A DNA stretch of 11,478 nucleotides from an uncultured Solobacterium sp. (GCA_937910655.1 CALEMV010000044.1:1-11478); one strand, 5' to 3'. Counted from the stretch's first letter, positions 1 to 6,592 are shown. Numbers and translations are program-made. Notes: generated from the letters alone by a model not told the origin.

Positions 1-2
1 TC

Positions 3-1700
3 TTTAACATGATGTACTGGGTTATCCTCTTTACCTTTCTCTATACAATATTTAGAGGGATTAAGATACCTGCCTTTATCTGCATCATCCTGGCCTATCT
101 GGTCGGAGTTGCCAACTACACAGTACTTCAGTTTAGAGGCAACTACATTATGTTCGGAGACCTTACAGTTATAGGAACTGCGATGGAAGTAGCAGGCAGG
201 TATAAGCTTCACCCTGATACTCCATTCTTTGTAGCTGTGGGCATATTTGTGGTCTTTCTCATCATACTGATACTGATACCAAGGCTTAGGAAGAATAAAA
301 TAAATCCTGTTAGAAGGATAATTACCACACTGATAGCAATTGGCTGCTTATCTGTAGCTTGTATTTGGTCTTTTCAGGATGGACTACTTTACAACTATAT
401 CTTCGGCCTTTCATGGAACTATAATGAAAATGTAAATGATGAGGGCTACCTTGCATATTTTTTCAGCAATATGCACGCAACAAGCGGTGTAAAAGTCGAG
501 GGCTACAGTCCTAAGGTGGCTAGGGAAGCTGTAAAAGAGGTGCTTGATTCACCTGATAATATAATGAAAGATTATAAGGACGGTGTACGCTATCCTACCA
601 TCTTAGTCATTCAAAATGAAACCTTTGCAGACCTTTCGGTTCTTGCGGACATTAAGACAGATAAGCCTGTTATGCCTTATATAAAGAGCCTCAAGAAGAA
701 TACAATTAAAGGCTATGTAAATATGAGTGTAACAGGAGGGCCTACAGCCAATACTGAATTTGAATTCCTCACAAGAAGCTCGATGGCATATATGCCGACA
801 GGCTCAGTGCCGTATACCCAGTATCTTAAGCAGAATGTACCATCGGTGGTAGAGGTGCTTAAGAATCAGAAAAAGCCTTACAAGACAACTGCTTTCCATC
901 CTTACTACAAAGAAAACTGGAATCGTGTGAATACTTATCAATATATGAACTTTGACCGATATATCGGTATGGAAGATATTACAAATTATCAGAAGCTACG
1001 AAACTACATCTCAGATGAATGGGATTTCCAACATGTTATTGATTTATACGAGCAACGAGATACATCAAAACCATTCTTCATGTTTAATGTGACGATGCAA
1101 AATCACTCTCCATACAATACAGGGTTACTTCATGATGTCCACATCACTTCTATGAAGGGTGATTATCCACAAACAGAGGAATATCTCAGTGTCATTCGCC
1201 GTAGCGATATGGCTTTAGAACAACTTGTAAATTACTTCAAGAATGTCTCTGAGCCAACGATTATCCTCATGTATGGAGACCACCAACCATTTATTGAAGA
1301 TGAATTCTATGAAGAACTGTATGGTAAGAGTCTACACGAACTAAGCGATGCAGAAAACCAACGTAGATATATCACCCACTTCTTTATGTGGGCCAATTAT
1401 GATATTCCAAGTGGCACAATCCCTTATATTAGTGCAAACTATCTCAGCACACTACTTGCGGAAAACGCAAATGTTAAGCTAACGCCATATCAAAACTTCC
1501 AACAGAATATATATCAGGATGTACCTGTCGTATCTGCACTAGGTTGTATTGATAAAGATGGTAACTACTTTGTATATGGGGATGAAAATACACATTCCAA
1601 TAGACTTCAAACTTATGCACAACTTGCCTATAACAACCTCATTGAAGAAGAAAAACGGAAAAATGAATTATTCACTCTTCTTCCTACAAATTCAAAATAA
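3..1700 (+). CDS. LTA synthase family sulfatase (phosphoglycerol transferase), 5' end missing
   Basis: This is a membrane-anchored alkaline-phosphatase/sulfatase-fold enzyme of the lipoteichoic acid synthase (LtaS/MdoB) family. Such enzymes move glycerol phosphate from phosphatidylglycerol onto an extracellular polymer. Residues are numbered from the ATG at base 9. Hydrophobic helices lie near 5-17, 21-38, 72-90 and 104-122, and the extracellular catalytic domain runs from about 195 to 530. By motif, E204, nucleophile T246 (GGPTANTEF), H297, W304, R306 (NWNR), H366 (QNHSPY) and D424-H425 (GDHQP) match the known LtaS metal, substrate and nucleophile residues, so the enzyme looks active. The frame stays open to base 3 and fewer membrane helices are present than the usual five, so the true start is probably outside the window. 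Codon use changes sharply near codon 305 (see findings). The exact polymer cannot be told from the sequence; a phosphoethanolamine-transferase-like role is less likely. Confidence 0.88.
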   Translation, partial: FNMMYWVILFTFLYTIFRGIKIPAFICIILAYLVGVANYTVLQFRGNYIMFGDLTVIGTAMEVAGRYKLHPDTPFFVAVGIFVVFLIILILIPRLRKNKINPVRRIITTLIAIGCLSVACIWSFQDGLLYNYIFGLSWNYNENVNDEGYLAYFFSNMHATSGVKVEGYSPKVAREAVKEVLDSPDNIMKDYKDGVRYPTILVIQNETFADLSVLADIKTDKPVMPYIKSLKKNTIKGYVNMSVTGGPTANTEFEFLTRSSMAYMPTGSVPYTQYLKQNVPSVVEVLKNQKKPYKTTAFHPYYKENWNRVNTYQYMNFDRYIGMEDITNYQKLRNYISDEWDFQHVIDLYEQRDTSKPFFMFNVTMQNHSPYNTGLLHDVHITSMKGDYPQTEEYLSVIRRSDMALEQLVNYFKNVSEPTIILMYGDHQPFIEDEFYEELYGKSLHELSDAENQRRYITHFFMWANYDIPSGTIPYISANYLSTLLAENANVKLTPYQNFQQNIYQDVPVVSALGCIDKDGNYFVYGDENTHSNRLQTYAQLAYNNLIEEEKRKNELFTLLPTNSK

Positions 1701-1706
1701 GTACTG

Positions 1707-1712
1707 TATAAT
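1707..1712 (+). promoter_or_regulatory. Consensus -10 box (TATAAT) giving a probable leaderless start for the Mrr-type gene
   Basis: A perfect TATAAT lies in the 18-base gap after the sulfatase stop codon and ends 6 bases before the ATG at 1719. Transcription starting at the usual distance would begin on or next to the ATG, leaving no leader. No convincing -35 hexamer is visible 16-18 bases upstream, and no AGGAGG-like sequence precedes the ATG. Confidence 0.5.
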
Positions 1713-1718
1713 GTCTTT

Positions 1719-2672
1719 ATGAACGGAATTCAATACGAACGCAGTTGTGCAAAATACCTATCCTCACTAGGATATAAAAATATAACTCTTACCAAGGCAA
1801 GTGGTGATCAAGGCATTGATATCATCGCTACCAAAGGAAGTTTGAAATATGGTTTTCAGTGTAAGTACTACAGCGGAACCGTTGGTAATGATGCAGTTCA
1901 ACAGGCCTTCTCTGGTATTGCTTACTACAAACTAGATAAAGCGGTTGTGATTACAAATAGCGACTTCTCCTCTGGTGCTCGTAAGTTAGCGGAAGAGGTA
2001 GATGTCCTATTATGGGACCATGTTGAACCAATGGAAGAAGATAGTCGATACACGCTATATCAAGTAATGGCAATTTTACTCTTTGGTTGGTCTATTATTC
2101 AGCTTTACCAAATCTTCTACAGTATTGAGCCTACCAAAGACTATCAGTTTATTTCTTATAGTCTATTGTTTATCTCATCCTTCTTACAGGCAATTCCACA
2201 TCATGCAAGAATCGCAACAGGTATTGCACTCATACTGTCTTCCATTCATGCATATATGTATTCTGTACAGAAGACATTCTCACTTTTCACACTTGATTAT
2301 TATCAAATTGTGCTATTTGTCTTTATTATCATCACATTCATTCGATTGGTTTACTACATTAAAAAATATTCTATACGAAGACACGCCAACAAACGCAATC
2401 AGATACGTCAAGATATTCAGCAGACGCGTCATAGTATTGCGCAGAATATGGCAGAGATACTAGCAAATGAATTTGATTGTAATGTAAAAGTAATCGATAC
2501 AAAGGTAAAAGATAACAATCTCATTATTACTTTACAAACAAATCGCACACAGACAAATCAATTAGCTGCTGTAGAAAAAAAACTAAATCATACCCAAAAT
2601 AATATTCAATTTGAACTACGTGCTACAGCACTACACATGATTGAACTAACAATAATAAAAGCCAATCGCTAA
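1719..2672 (+). CDS. Mrr-type restriction endonuclease-fold protein with four membrane helices
   Basis: Residues 1-105 form an Mrr_cat PD-(D/E)XK nuclease domain. E7 lies in the first helix, SGDQGIDII carries D34, and Q47-C48-K49 (FQCKYY) supplies the Q-x-K pair. A conserved-looking tail (VVITNSDFSSGARKLA, LLWD) follows. Four hydrophobic helices are visible near 113-135, 143-159, 163-183 and 194-214. A basic stretch (KKYSIRRHANKR, 215-226) should then hold the C-terminus in the cytoplasm with the nuclease. Residues 220-317 are hydrophilic, Q/N-rich and not recognised. Related nucleases cleave modified or foreign DNA, so a defence role is plausible but inferred. No methyltransferase, helicase or partner gene is beside it. 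The start has no Shine-Dalgarno sequence, but a TATAAT box ends 6 bases before the ATG. The gene begins 18 bases after the upstream stop and its last 4 bases overlap the convergent CpXC gene. Confidence 0.8.
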   Translation: MNGIQYERSCAKYLSSLGYKNITLTKASGDQGIDIIATKGSLKYGFQCKYYSGTVGNDAVQQAFSGIAYYKLDKAVVITNSDFSSGARKLAEEVDVLLWDHVEPMEEDSRYTLYQVMAILLFGWSIIQLYQIFYSIEPTKDYQFISYSLLFISSFLQAIPHHARIATGIALILSSIHAYMYSVQKTFSLFTLDYYQIVLFVFIIITFIRLVYYIKKYSIRRHANKRNQIRQDIQQTRHSIAQNMAEILANEFDCNVKVIDTKVKDNNLIITLQTNRTQTNQLAAVEKKLNHTQNNIQFELRATALHMIELTIIKANR

Positions 2673-2691
2673 GACTGGCTTTGTTTTTCTT
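2658..2691. terminator. Bidirectional terminator inside the overlapping ends of two convergent genes
   Basis: AAAGCCA (2658-2664) pairs perfectly with TGGCTTT (2676-2682) across an 11-base loop. On the + strand GTTTTTCTTTT follows. On the - strand the stem is followed by TATTATT. The loop contains both stop codons, TAA at 2670-2672 on + and TAG at 2671-2669 on -, so each gene ends within the hairpin that should terminate it. Confidence 0.7.
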
Positions 2692-3364
2692 TTACTTTTC
2701 TAAGGAAGTCACTAACCCAATAAGAATCAATTTCAACAGATTCATCTTCAGCAAGATATGGTTTATAGTGTTCTTCTAATGTTTGATATAGCTCTTTGGT
2801 AAAAGGAACTTCTCCAACAATACCTTCACCAGATTGAATTAAGAATGCATACTCTTCACCACTCGTATTAAAGTACATATGATCAATCTCTAGACCTTGC
2901 GATTGTATCTTTGCTAAATCTCCTGTTACATATTTACCAATTTCAATGATACGATCATCTAAACCTAATTGTGCAATGAGTGCTTTTTCCTGCATGTCAG
3001 ATTGACTGGACACAATTCTCTTCGTGCATGTTTCAATCCATTTATTAAGAGCTTCATCCAACTCGTCGCGATGATAGTGTCGATTAAATATCAGATTCAT
3101 CTCTTCATAATCCTTCTGATTATCTGGATATCCAATCAATAGATTCTTACTGCTATCATGATACATGCATGTATATAACATATTTTGTTCAGTATGACAT
3201 TTTGAGCAGCTATGACGGAATAATTTACCACGTAGTAGGTTTGTTTCTGCCGATGGATCTAAAGCTGTATCAATGAGTGATTTGATTTTAACCTTTTCTT
3301 TCTTCCCACAGGAATGACAAGTAATCTCTGCTTCATAGGTATTCATCTCTGCTCTTTTAAACAT
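2669..3364 (-). CDS. CpXC domain zinc-ribbon protein, function unknown
   Basis: The N-terminal part (about 12-130) matches the CpXC domain: two knuckles, C16-x2-C19 (TCHSCG) and C53-x2-C56 (SCSKC), flank a segment resembling SLIDTALDPSAE...LLRGKLF, followed by a YHD motif. Four cysteines imply a bound zinc ion. The C-terminal half (130-231) is acidic, lacks membrane segments or a signal peptide, and is not recognised. The protein is therefore probably cytoplasmic. The start is supported by AGGAG (- strand of 3371-3375) 6 bases before the ATG. It lies 16 bases downstream of the fructokinase gene with no terminator between, so the two are probably cotranscribed, although no functional link is known. 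The family has no assigned biochemical role that I can name. Confidence 0.75.
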   Translation of the reverse strand: MFKRAEMNTYEAEITCHSCGKKEKVKIKSLIDTALDPSAETNLLRGKLFRHSCSKCHTEQNMLYTCMYHDSSKNLLIGYPDNQKDYEEMNLIFNRHYHRDELDEALNKWIETCTKRIVSSQSDMQEKALIAQLGLDDRIIEIGKYVTGDLAKIQSQGLEIDHMYFNTSGEEYAFLIQSGEGIVGEVPFTKELYQTLEEHYKPYLAEDESVEIDSYWVSDFLRKVKEKQSQS

Positions 3365-3380
3365 GATATTCTCCTATTTT

Positions 3381-4328
3381 TTATTTCTGTAATTCTTCTA
3401 ATGTTGGGGCTGCATTCATCGCACCCTTTTTCGTCGTAACGATGGCAGCTGCGTGATTTGCAAAGCATAATCCATCTTTGATCATCTCAGGTGAAATCTG
3501 ATCAGGCTTTTGTTTGTGATGATCTAAATAGTATAACAGCGCGCCAACAAACGTATCACCTGCACCAGTTGTATCAACTGGATCAACTTTACGCGCATCC
3601 GCATGGCTATGACAATGTTTCAGGTACGCATCACTACCCTCAGGTCCATATGTCACAATGACATGTTCAACACCATATTGTTTTACCACTTCGATAGCTT
3701 CTTTGACTGACTTTTTACCAGTGATGAATTCTACTTCATCATCTGCCATCTTAACGATATTTGCATACTTCATAAAGGATAATACTGTTTGTTTACACTC
3801 ATTTAAATCATCCCAAAGATCTTTACGGATGTTTGGATCAAATAGGATTGTCGCATTCGCTGCTTTTGCCTTCTGTAACAAATACTCTGTTGCGTACTTT
3901 ACAGGATACTCCACTAAGTCAACAGAGCCAAAACTGATATAGTCATCGCTTGTAAATTCAACTTCTTCAACATCACACTTATCTAAGAGTAAGTCCGCAC
4001 TTGGATTACGATAGAAACTAAAGTCACGTTGTCCATCATCCGCTAGACTTACAAAAGCTAGCGCTGTCTTTGCCTTCTTTGTAGTCTTTAAATATCTTGT
4101 ATTAACACCATAACTCGCAATCGTATCTTTTAAGAAATGTCCAAATGGATCATCTCCAACCATACCAATAAAATAAGCTTCTGCACCTAGTTTCGCTGCG
4201 GCTACTGCCACATTAGCTGGTGCTCCCCCTGGTCTTTTTTGAAAGGCATCCACAGCACTTAAATTTGCGGCTGTCTGTACTGGAATAAAGTCAATTAAAG
4301 CTTCCCCGATTGTATAGATTTTTCCCAT
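3381..4328 (-). CDS. PfkB-family fructokinase
   Basis: This is a ribokinase/PfkB-fold sugar kinase that most likely phosphorylates fructose with ATP to fructose 6-phosphate in the cytoplasm. The N-terminus (GEALIDFIP, 8-16), the sugar-site loop RPGGAPANVAVAAAKLG (32-48) and VGDDPFG match PfkB signature 1 and the fructokinase subgroup. DTTGAGDTFVGALL (252-265) is signature 2, with D258 as catalytic base and the GAG anion hole. The 315-residue length is normal and complete. GGAG (- strand of 4336-4339) lies 7 bases before the ATG. The gene has its own candidate promoter and leads into the CpXC gene. Other PfkB kinases, such as 2-keto-3-deoxygluconate kinase, cannot be fully excluded, but the N-terminal GEALIDF/RPGGAPAN pattern favours fructokinase. 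A SemiSWEET gene is nearby but in a separate unit. Confidence 0.87.
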   Translation of the reverse strand: MGKIYTIGEALIDFIPVQTAANLSAVDAFQKRPGGAPANVAVAAAKLGAEAYFIGMVGDDPFGHFLKDTIASYGVNTRYLKTTKKAKTALAFVSLADDGQRDFSFYRNPSADLLLDKCDVEEVEFTSDDYISFGSVDLVEYPVKYATEYLLQKAKAANATILFDPNIRKDLWDDLNECKQTVLSFMKYANIVKMADDEVEFITGKKSVKEAIEVVKQYGVEHVIVTYGPEGSDAYLKHCHSHADARKVDPVDTTGAGDTFVGALLYYLDHHKQKPDQISPEMIKDGLCFANHAAAIVTTKKGAMNAAPTLEELQK

Positions 4329-4353
4329 ATTTTTTCTCCAACTTTATATACTG

Positions 4354-4383
4354 ATTTTACCCTCTTTAATACTGTTAGTGCAA
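4354..4383 (-). promoter_or_regulatory. Candidate promoter for fructokinase-CpXC operon
   Basis: On the - strand, TTGCAC (4383-4378) and TAAAAT (4359-4354) are separated by 18 bases, about 25 bases before the fructokinase start. Both boxes are close to the sigma-A consensus. No operator or cre-like site was recognised around them. Confidence 0.42.
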
Positions 4384-4453
4384 TCATTCCTGTATATTTT
4401 TCTTTTTGTTACTACTGTAGTCATCAACTCATGCGTGAATGATGTATCTTACA

Positions 4454-4485
4454 ACAAAAAAAGCCAAAGCATAGTGTACTTTGGC
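4454..4485 (-). terminator. Rho-independent terminator after rubrerythrin
   Basis: GCCAAAG (4463-4469) pairs perfectly with CTTTGGC (4479-4485) across a 9-base loop. On the - strand the hairpin is followed directly by a run of T (complement of A at 4456-4462). It sits 15 bases past the rubrerythrin stop and separates that gene from the fructokinase unit. Confidence 0.85.
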
Positions 4486-4499
4486 ATAACTTTATCATC

Positions 4500-5048
4500 T
4501 TAGTAATTCTCTGCGTGAATTTCAAAGAATGCTTGTGGATGATGACATACTGGGCAAACTTCTGGAGCTTCCATACCAACAACGATATGACCACAGTTAC
4601 GGCATTCCCAAATCTTCACTTCGCTCTTCTTGAATACTTCCTGCATTTCTACATTCTGAAGTAACTTTCTGTAACGTTCTTCATGCATCTTTTCGATAGC
4701 ACCAACACCTCTAAACTGAGCAGCTAGGTCGTGGAAGCCTTCTTCTTCCGCATCCTTTGCCATACGTTCATACATATCAGTCCACTCATAGTTTTCACCA
4801 TTAGCAGCTGCTTGTAAGTTTTCCTTAACATCACCAAGCATGCCTAATGCCTTAAACCAAAGCTTTGCATGTTCCTTTTCATTTTCGGCTGTCTTTAAGA
4901 ATAAAGCTGCGATTTGTTCAAAGCCTGCTTTCTTAGCTACAGAAGCAAAGAATGTATACTTATTTCTAGCTTCTGATTCACCTCTGAATGCTTCTAAGAG
5001 GTTCTTTTCAGTTTTAGTACCTGCATAAGGATTCTTTTTGTTTTCCAT
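4500..5048 (-). CDS. rbr: Rubrerythrin
   Basis: This cytoplasmic non-haem di-iron peroxidase reduces hydrogen peroxide to water in anaerobes, receiving electrons through its own rubredoxin-like domain. Residues 10-135 form the ferritin-like four-helix domain. Ligand motifs include E24 (GESEARNKY), E57-x2-H60 (ENEKEH), E94 and the AEEEG cluster, and E119-x2-H122 (IEKMHEERY). Residues 145-180 form the rubredoxin-like domain, with C149-x2-C152 (ECRNCG) and C165-x2-C168 (CPVCH) binding iron. All expected ligands appear present. I chose the ATG at 5048 (182 residues) because GGAGGAG lies just before it. An upstream in-frame ATG at 5072 would place that ribosome binding site inside the gene and add eight residues outside the domain. 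It is monocistronic, bounded by terminators on both sides. Confidence 0.95.
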   Translation of the reverse strand: MENKKNPYAGTKTEKNLLEAFRGESEARNKYTFFASVAKKAGFEQIAALFLKTAENEKEHAKLWFKALGMLGDVKENLQAAANGENYEWTDMYERMAKDAEEEGFHDLAAQFRGVGAIEKMHEERYRKLLQNVEMQEVFKKSEVKIWECRNCGHIVVGMEAPEVCPVCHHPQAFFEIHAENY

Positions 5049-5055
5049 TATTTTT

Positions 5056-5062
5056 CTCCTCC
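5056..5062 (-). promoter_or_regulatory. Strong Shine-Dalgarno setting the rubrerythrin start
   Basis: GGAGGAG on the - strand ends 7 bases before the ATG at 5048. This argues for the 182-residue start rather than the upstream ATG at 5072. Confidence 0.8.
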
Positions 5063-5064
5063 AT

Positions 5065-5089
5065 GTTTCCACACACTCTCTTCGGAAAC
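5065..5089 (-). promoter_or_regulatory. Inverted repeat in the rubrerythrin leader
   Basis: GTTTCC (5065-5070) and GGAAAC (5084-5089) form a 6-base inverted repeat with a 13-base spacer. It lies directly upstream of the ribosome binding site. It has no T-run and so is not a terminator. It could be a protein operator or an mRNA hairpin that affects ribosome access. It does not match the PerR box. Confidence 0.3.
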
Positions 5090-5159
5090 CATACTAATCT
5101 TCTTCCTATCGTCGTAGAAAGTCAACGATATTACTATAGATTTCATCAATCTTTTGCAT

Positions 5160-5182
5160 AAAAAAACGTTCCCTTAGGAACG
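5160..5182 (-). terminator. Rho-independent terminator after the SemiSWEET gene
   Basis: CGTTCC (5167-5172) pairs with GGAACG (5177-5182) over a 4-base loop. On the - strand it is followed by seven T (complement of 5160-5166). It begins 4 bases past the stop codon of the SemiSWEET gene. Confidence 0.85.
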
Positions 5183-5186
5183 CTTT

Positions 5187-5444
5187 CTAAAGTGCTGTAA
5201 TTGCGGCGATTGCGCCAAAGAATACACCAGGTAAATTTGCCATCATTAGTGGCCAATCCTTCTTTTCTTGCAGAAACCCATATGTCACCCATAATGAACA
5301 GTTTATTGCCGCAACCATAGGTTGTAGGAAACCACTCTTCATTCCATGTAGGTTATTCATGATCTGTGGGAAATAGGAAACATACATTAACATTGCGGTA
5401 CATGTCGCAATCCATCCTAGTGTTTTTAATGCCTTTTGATTCAT
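5187..5444 (-). CDS. SemiSWEET sugar transporter (MtN3/PQ-loop family)
   Basis: This small inner-membrane protein of 85 residues has three hydrophobic helices, near 7-28, 38-58 and 65-84. The PQ signature YFPQIMNNLHG follows helix 1. Bacterial SemiSWEETs have this length and topology and work as homodimers for facilitated diffusion of small sugars. The sequence start GW-I-AT...YVSYFPQI and the N and W residues of helix 2 (INCSLWVTYG) fit that family. The substrate cannot be read from sequence. AGGGGG (- strand of 5453-5458) is 8 bases before the ATG at 5444, which I prefer; a GTG directly before it (5447) is 5 bases away and would add one residue. The gene stands alone between two terminators. 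The nearby fructokinase suggests, but does not show, a link to sugar use. Confidence 0.85.
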   Translation of the reverse strand: MNQKALKTLGWIATCTAMLMYVSYFPQIMNNLHGMKSGFLQPMVAAINCSLWVTYGFLQEKKDWPLMMANLPGVFFGAIAAITAL

Positions 5445-5508
5445 CACTTATACCCCCTCTTTCTGGATATCGCTCTTCAAGATATGTATATTAAGAACGA
5501 ACGCAAGC

Positions 5509-5538
5509 ATTTTACTACATTCCTTTCTTTTATGTAAG
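5509..5538 (-). promoter_or_regulatory. Candidate promoter for the SemiSWEET gene
   Basis: On the - strand, CTTACA (5538-5533) and TAAAAT (5514-5509) are separated by 18 bases. The start site would leave a leader of roughly 58 bases before the SemiSWEET ATG. The fit is moderate. Confidence 0.33.
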
Positions 5539-5562
5539 ATATTTTTTCAAATGAATTATGTG

Positions 5563-5589
5563 AAATAAAAAATCCGGAACTCCGGATTT
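5563..5589 (-). terminator. Rho-independent terminator after ldh
   Basis: AAATCCGG (5570-5577) pairs perfectly with CCGGATTT (5582-5589) over a 4-base loop. On the - strand a T-rich tract follows (complement of AAATAAAA at 5563-5570). It starts 4 bases past the ldh stop codon. Confidence 0.9.
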
Positions 5590-5593
5590 CTTG

Positions 5594-6550
5594 TTAGAAT
5601 TCTACGCCTTCCATCGTCTTCTTTAAGACAGCTGCAGATTCCGCAAGCTTTGTGCGTTCTTCTTCACTCAGGGAGATTGGCACTAATTCTTCAACACCAT
5701 TTCTTCCAACAATTGCTGGAACACTGAGTGCTACATCATTGATGCCATATTCACCATGTAATGCAGTTGATACAGGTAAGATAGATTTTTCATCACGTAA
5801 GATTGCACGACAGATTCTTACAACAGACATTGCGATGCCGTAGTAAGTAGCGTTCTTTCTTTCAATGATCTTGTATGCCGCATTCTTAACATCTTCAGCG
5901 ATATCTTCTTGTGCCACCTTCATATCAAGGTCACCGCCCATACCTCTTAATGCAAAGAAGTCAGCGAGTGGAACACCGGAGATATTTGCCATAGACCATG
6001 TACAGATTTCAGAGTCACCATGCTCACCGATAACATATGCGTGAACAGAACGTGAGTCTACATCTAGACGTGTTCCTAATAGATATCTTAGACGTGCAGA
6101 GTCTAATACTGTTCCCGAACCAAATACACGATTTTCTGGCATGCCAGAAGCCTTCTGTGCATAGTAAGTTAAGATATCAACTGGATTAGCTACAATCAAT
6201 AAGATTCCTTCAGGATTTTGTGCCTTAATTTCAGCCATAATACCAGAGTGAATCTGGATATTCTTCTTGATTAAGTCAAGACGTGTTTCACCTGGCTTTT
6301 GGGCAGCTCCAGCCGTAACGATAATGATAGCCGCATCCTTGATATCGGAATAATCACCTGCATAGATATTCATTGGAGAACTGATTGAAGTACCATGACC
6401 AATATCCATGGCTTCTCCTTCAGCCTTAGCACGATTTACATCTAATAAAACCATTTCTGAAAATAGACCGCTTTGCATTAAGGCAAATGCGCTAGAAGAT
6501 CCAACAAATCCACAACCTACAACTGCGACTTTACGAAAATTAATACTCAT
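5594..6550 (-). CDS. ldh: L-lactate dehydrogenase
   Basis: This cytoplasmic enzyme reduces pyruvate to L-lactate with NADH, regenerating NAD in fermentation. The Rossmann loop GCGFVG (12-17) and D37 select NADH. Q84 in GAAQKPGETR is the residue that distinguishes lactate from malate dehydrogenase, where Arg would be expected. R90 is the mobile-loop arginine. N121 lies in VANPVD. D149 and R152 (LDSARLR) and H176 (GEHGDSE) are the proton-relay pair and the substrate arginine. R154 and H169 match the two residues that bind fructose 1,6-bisphosphate in Bacillus enzymes, so allosteric activation by FBP is likely. The 318-residue length is normal. An AGGA lies 10 bases before the ATG, a rather long spacing. 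A TATAAT box and a cre-like sequence lie upstream, and the gene has its own terminator, so it is a single-gene unit. Confidence 0.96.
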   Translation of the reverse strand: MSINFRKVAVVGCGFVGSSSAFALMQSGLFSEMVLLDVNRAKAEGEAMDIGHGTSISSPMNIYAGDYSDIKDAAIIIVTAGAAQKPGETRLDLIKKNIQIHSGIMAEIKAQNPEGILLIVANPVDILTYYAQKASGMPENRVFGSGTVLDSARLRYLLGTRLDVDSRSVHAYVIGEHGDSEICTWSMANISGVPLADFFALRGMGGDLDMKVAQEDIAEDVKNAAYKIIERKNATYYGIAMSVVRICRAILRDEKSILPVSTALHGEYGINDVALSVPAIVGRNGVEELVPISLSEEERTKLAESAAVLKKTMEGVEF

Positions 6551-6573
6551 ATTTCATATATCCTTTCTGTTTT

Positions 6574-6587
6574 AAGATACGTTTCCA
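6574..6587 (-). promoter_or_regulatory. cre-like (CcpA) site at the ldh transcription start
   Basis: TGGAAACGTATCTT on the - strand fits the Gram-positive cre consensus TGNAANCGNWNNCW except for one position (T for C near the end). It overlaps the last base of the -10 box and the expected start of transcription. CcpA binding here would tie lactate production to sugar status. The match is suggestive only. Confidence 0.3.
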
Positions 6588-6592
6588 TTATA
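6587..6592 (-). promoter_or_regulatory. -10 box of the ldh promoter
   Basis: A perfect TATAAT on the - strand lies 36 bases before the ldh ATG, giving a leader of about 30 bases. The -35 region 17 bases upstream is weak (GTGTAT). The spacer holds an AT-rich TTTTTAAAAA run. Confidence 0.6.

Noticed and set aside
2083..2463. 126-codon open frame on + inside the Mrr-type gene
   Set aside because: It is a different frame of the membrane-helix region of a well-supported gene, has no ribosome binding site and resembles no family.
5049..5072. Longer rubrerythrin start (METWRRKI...)
   Set aside because: The upstream ATG has no ribosome binding site, and the GGAGGAG before the internal ATG at 5048 would lie inside the gene.
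5594..6550. Malate dehydrogenase as an alternative to Ldh
   Set aside because: Q84 occupies the specificity position, where malate dehydrogenases carry Arg, and the DSARLR and GEHGDSE blocks are of lactate type.
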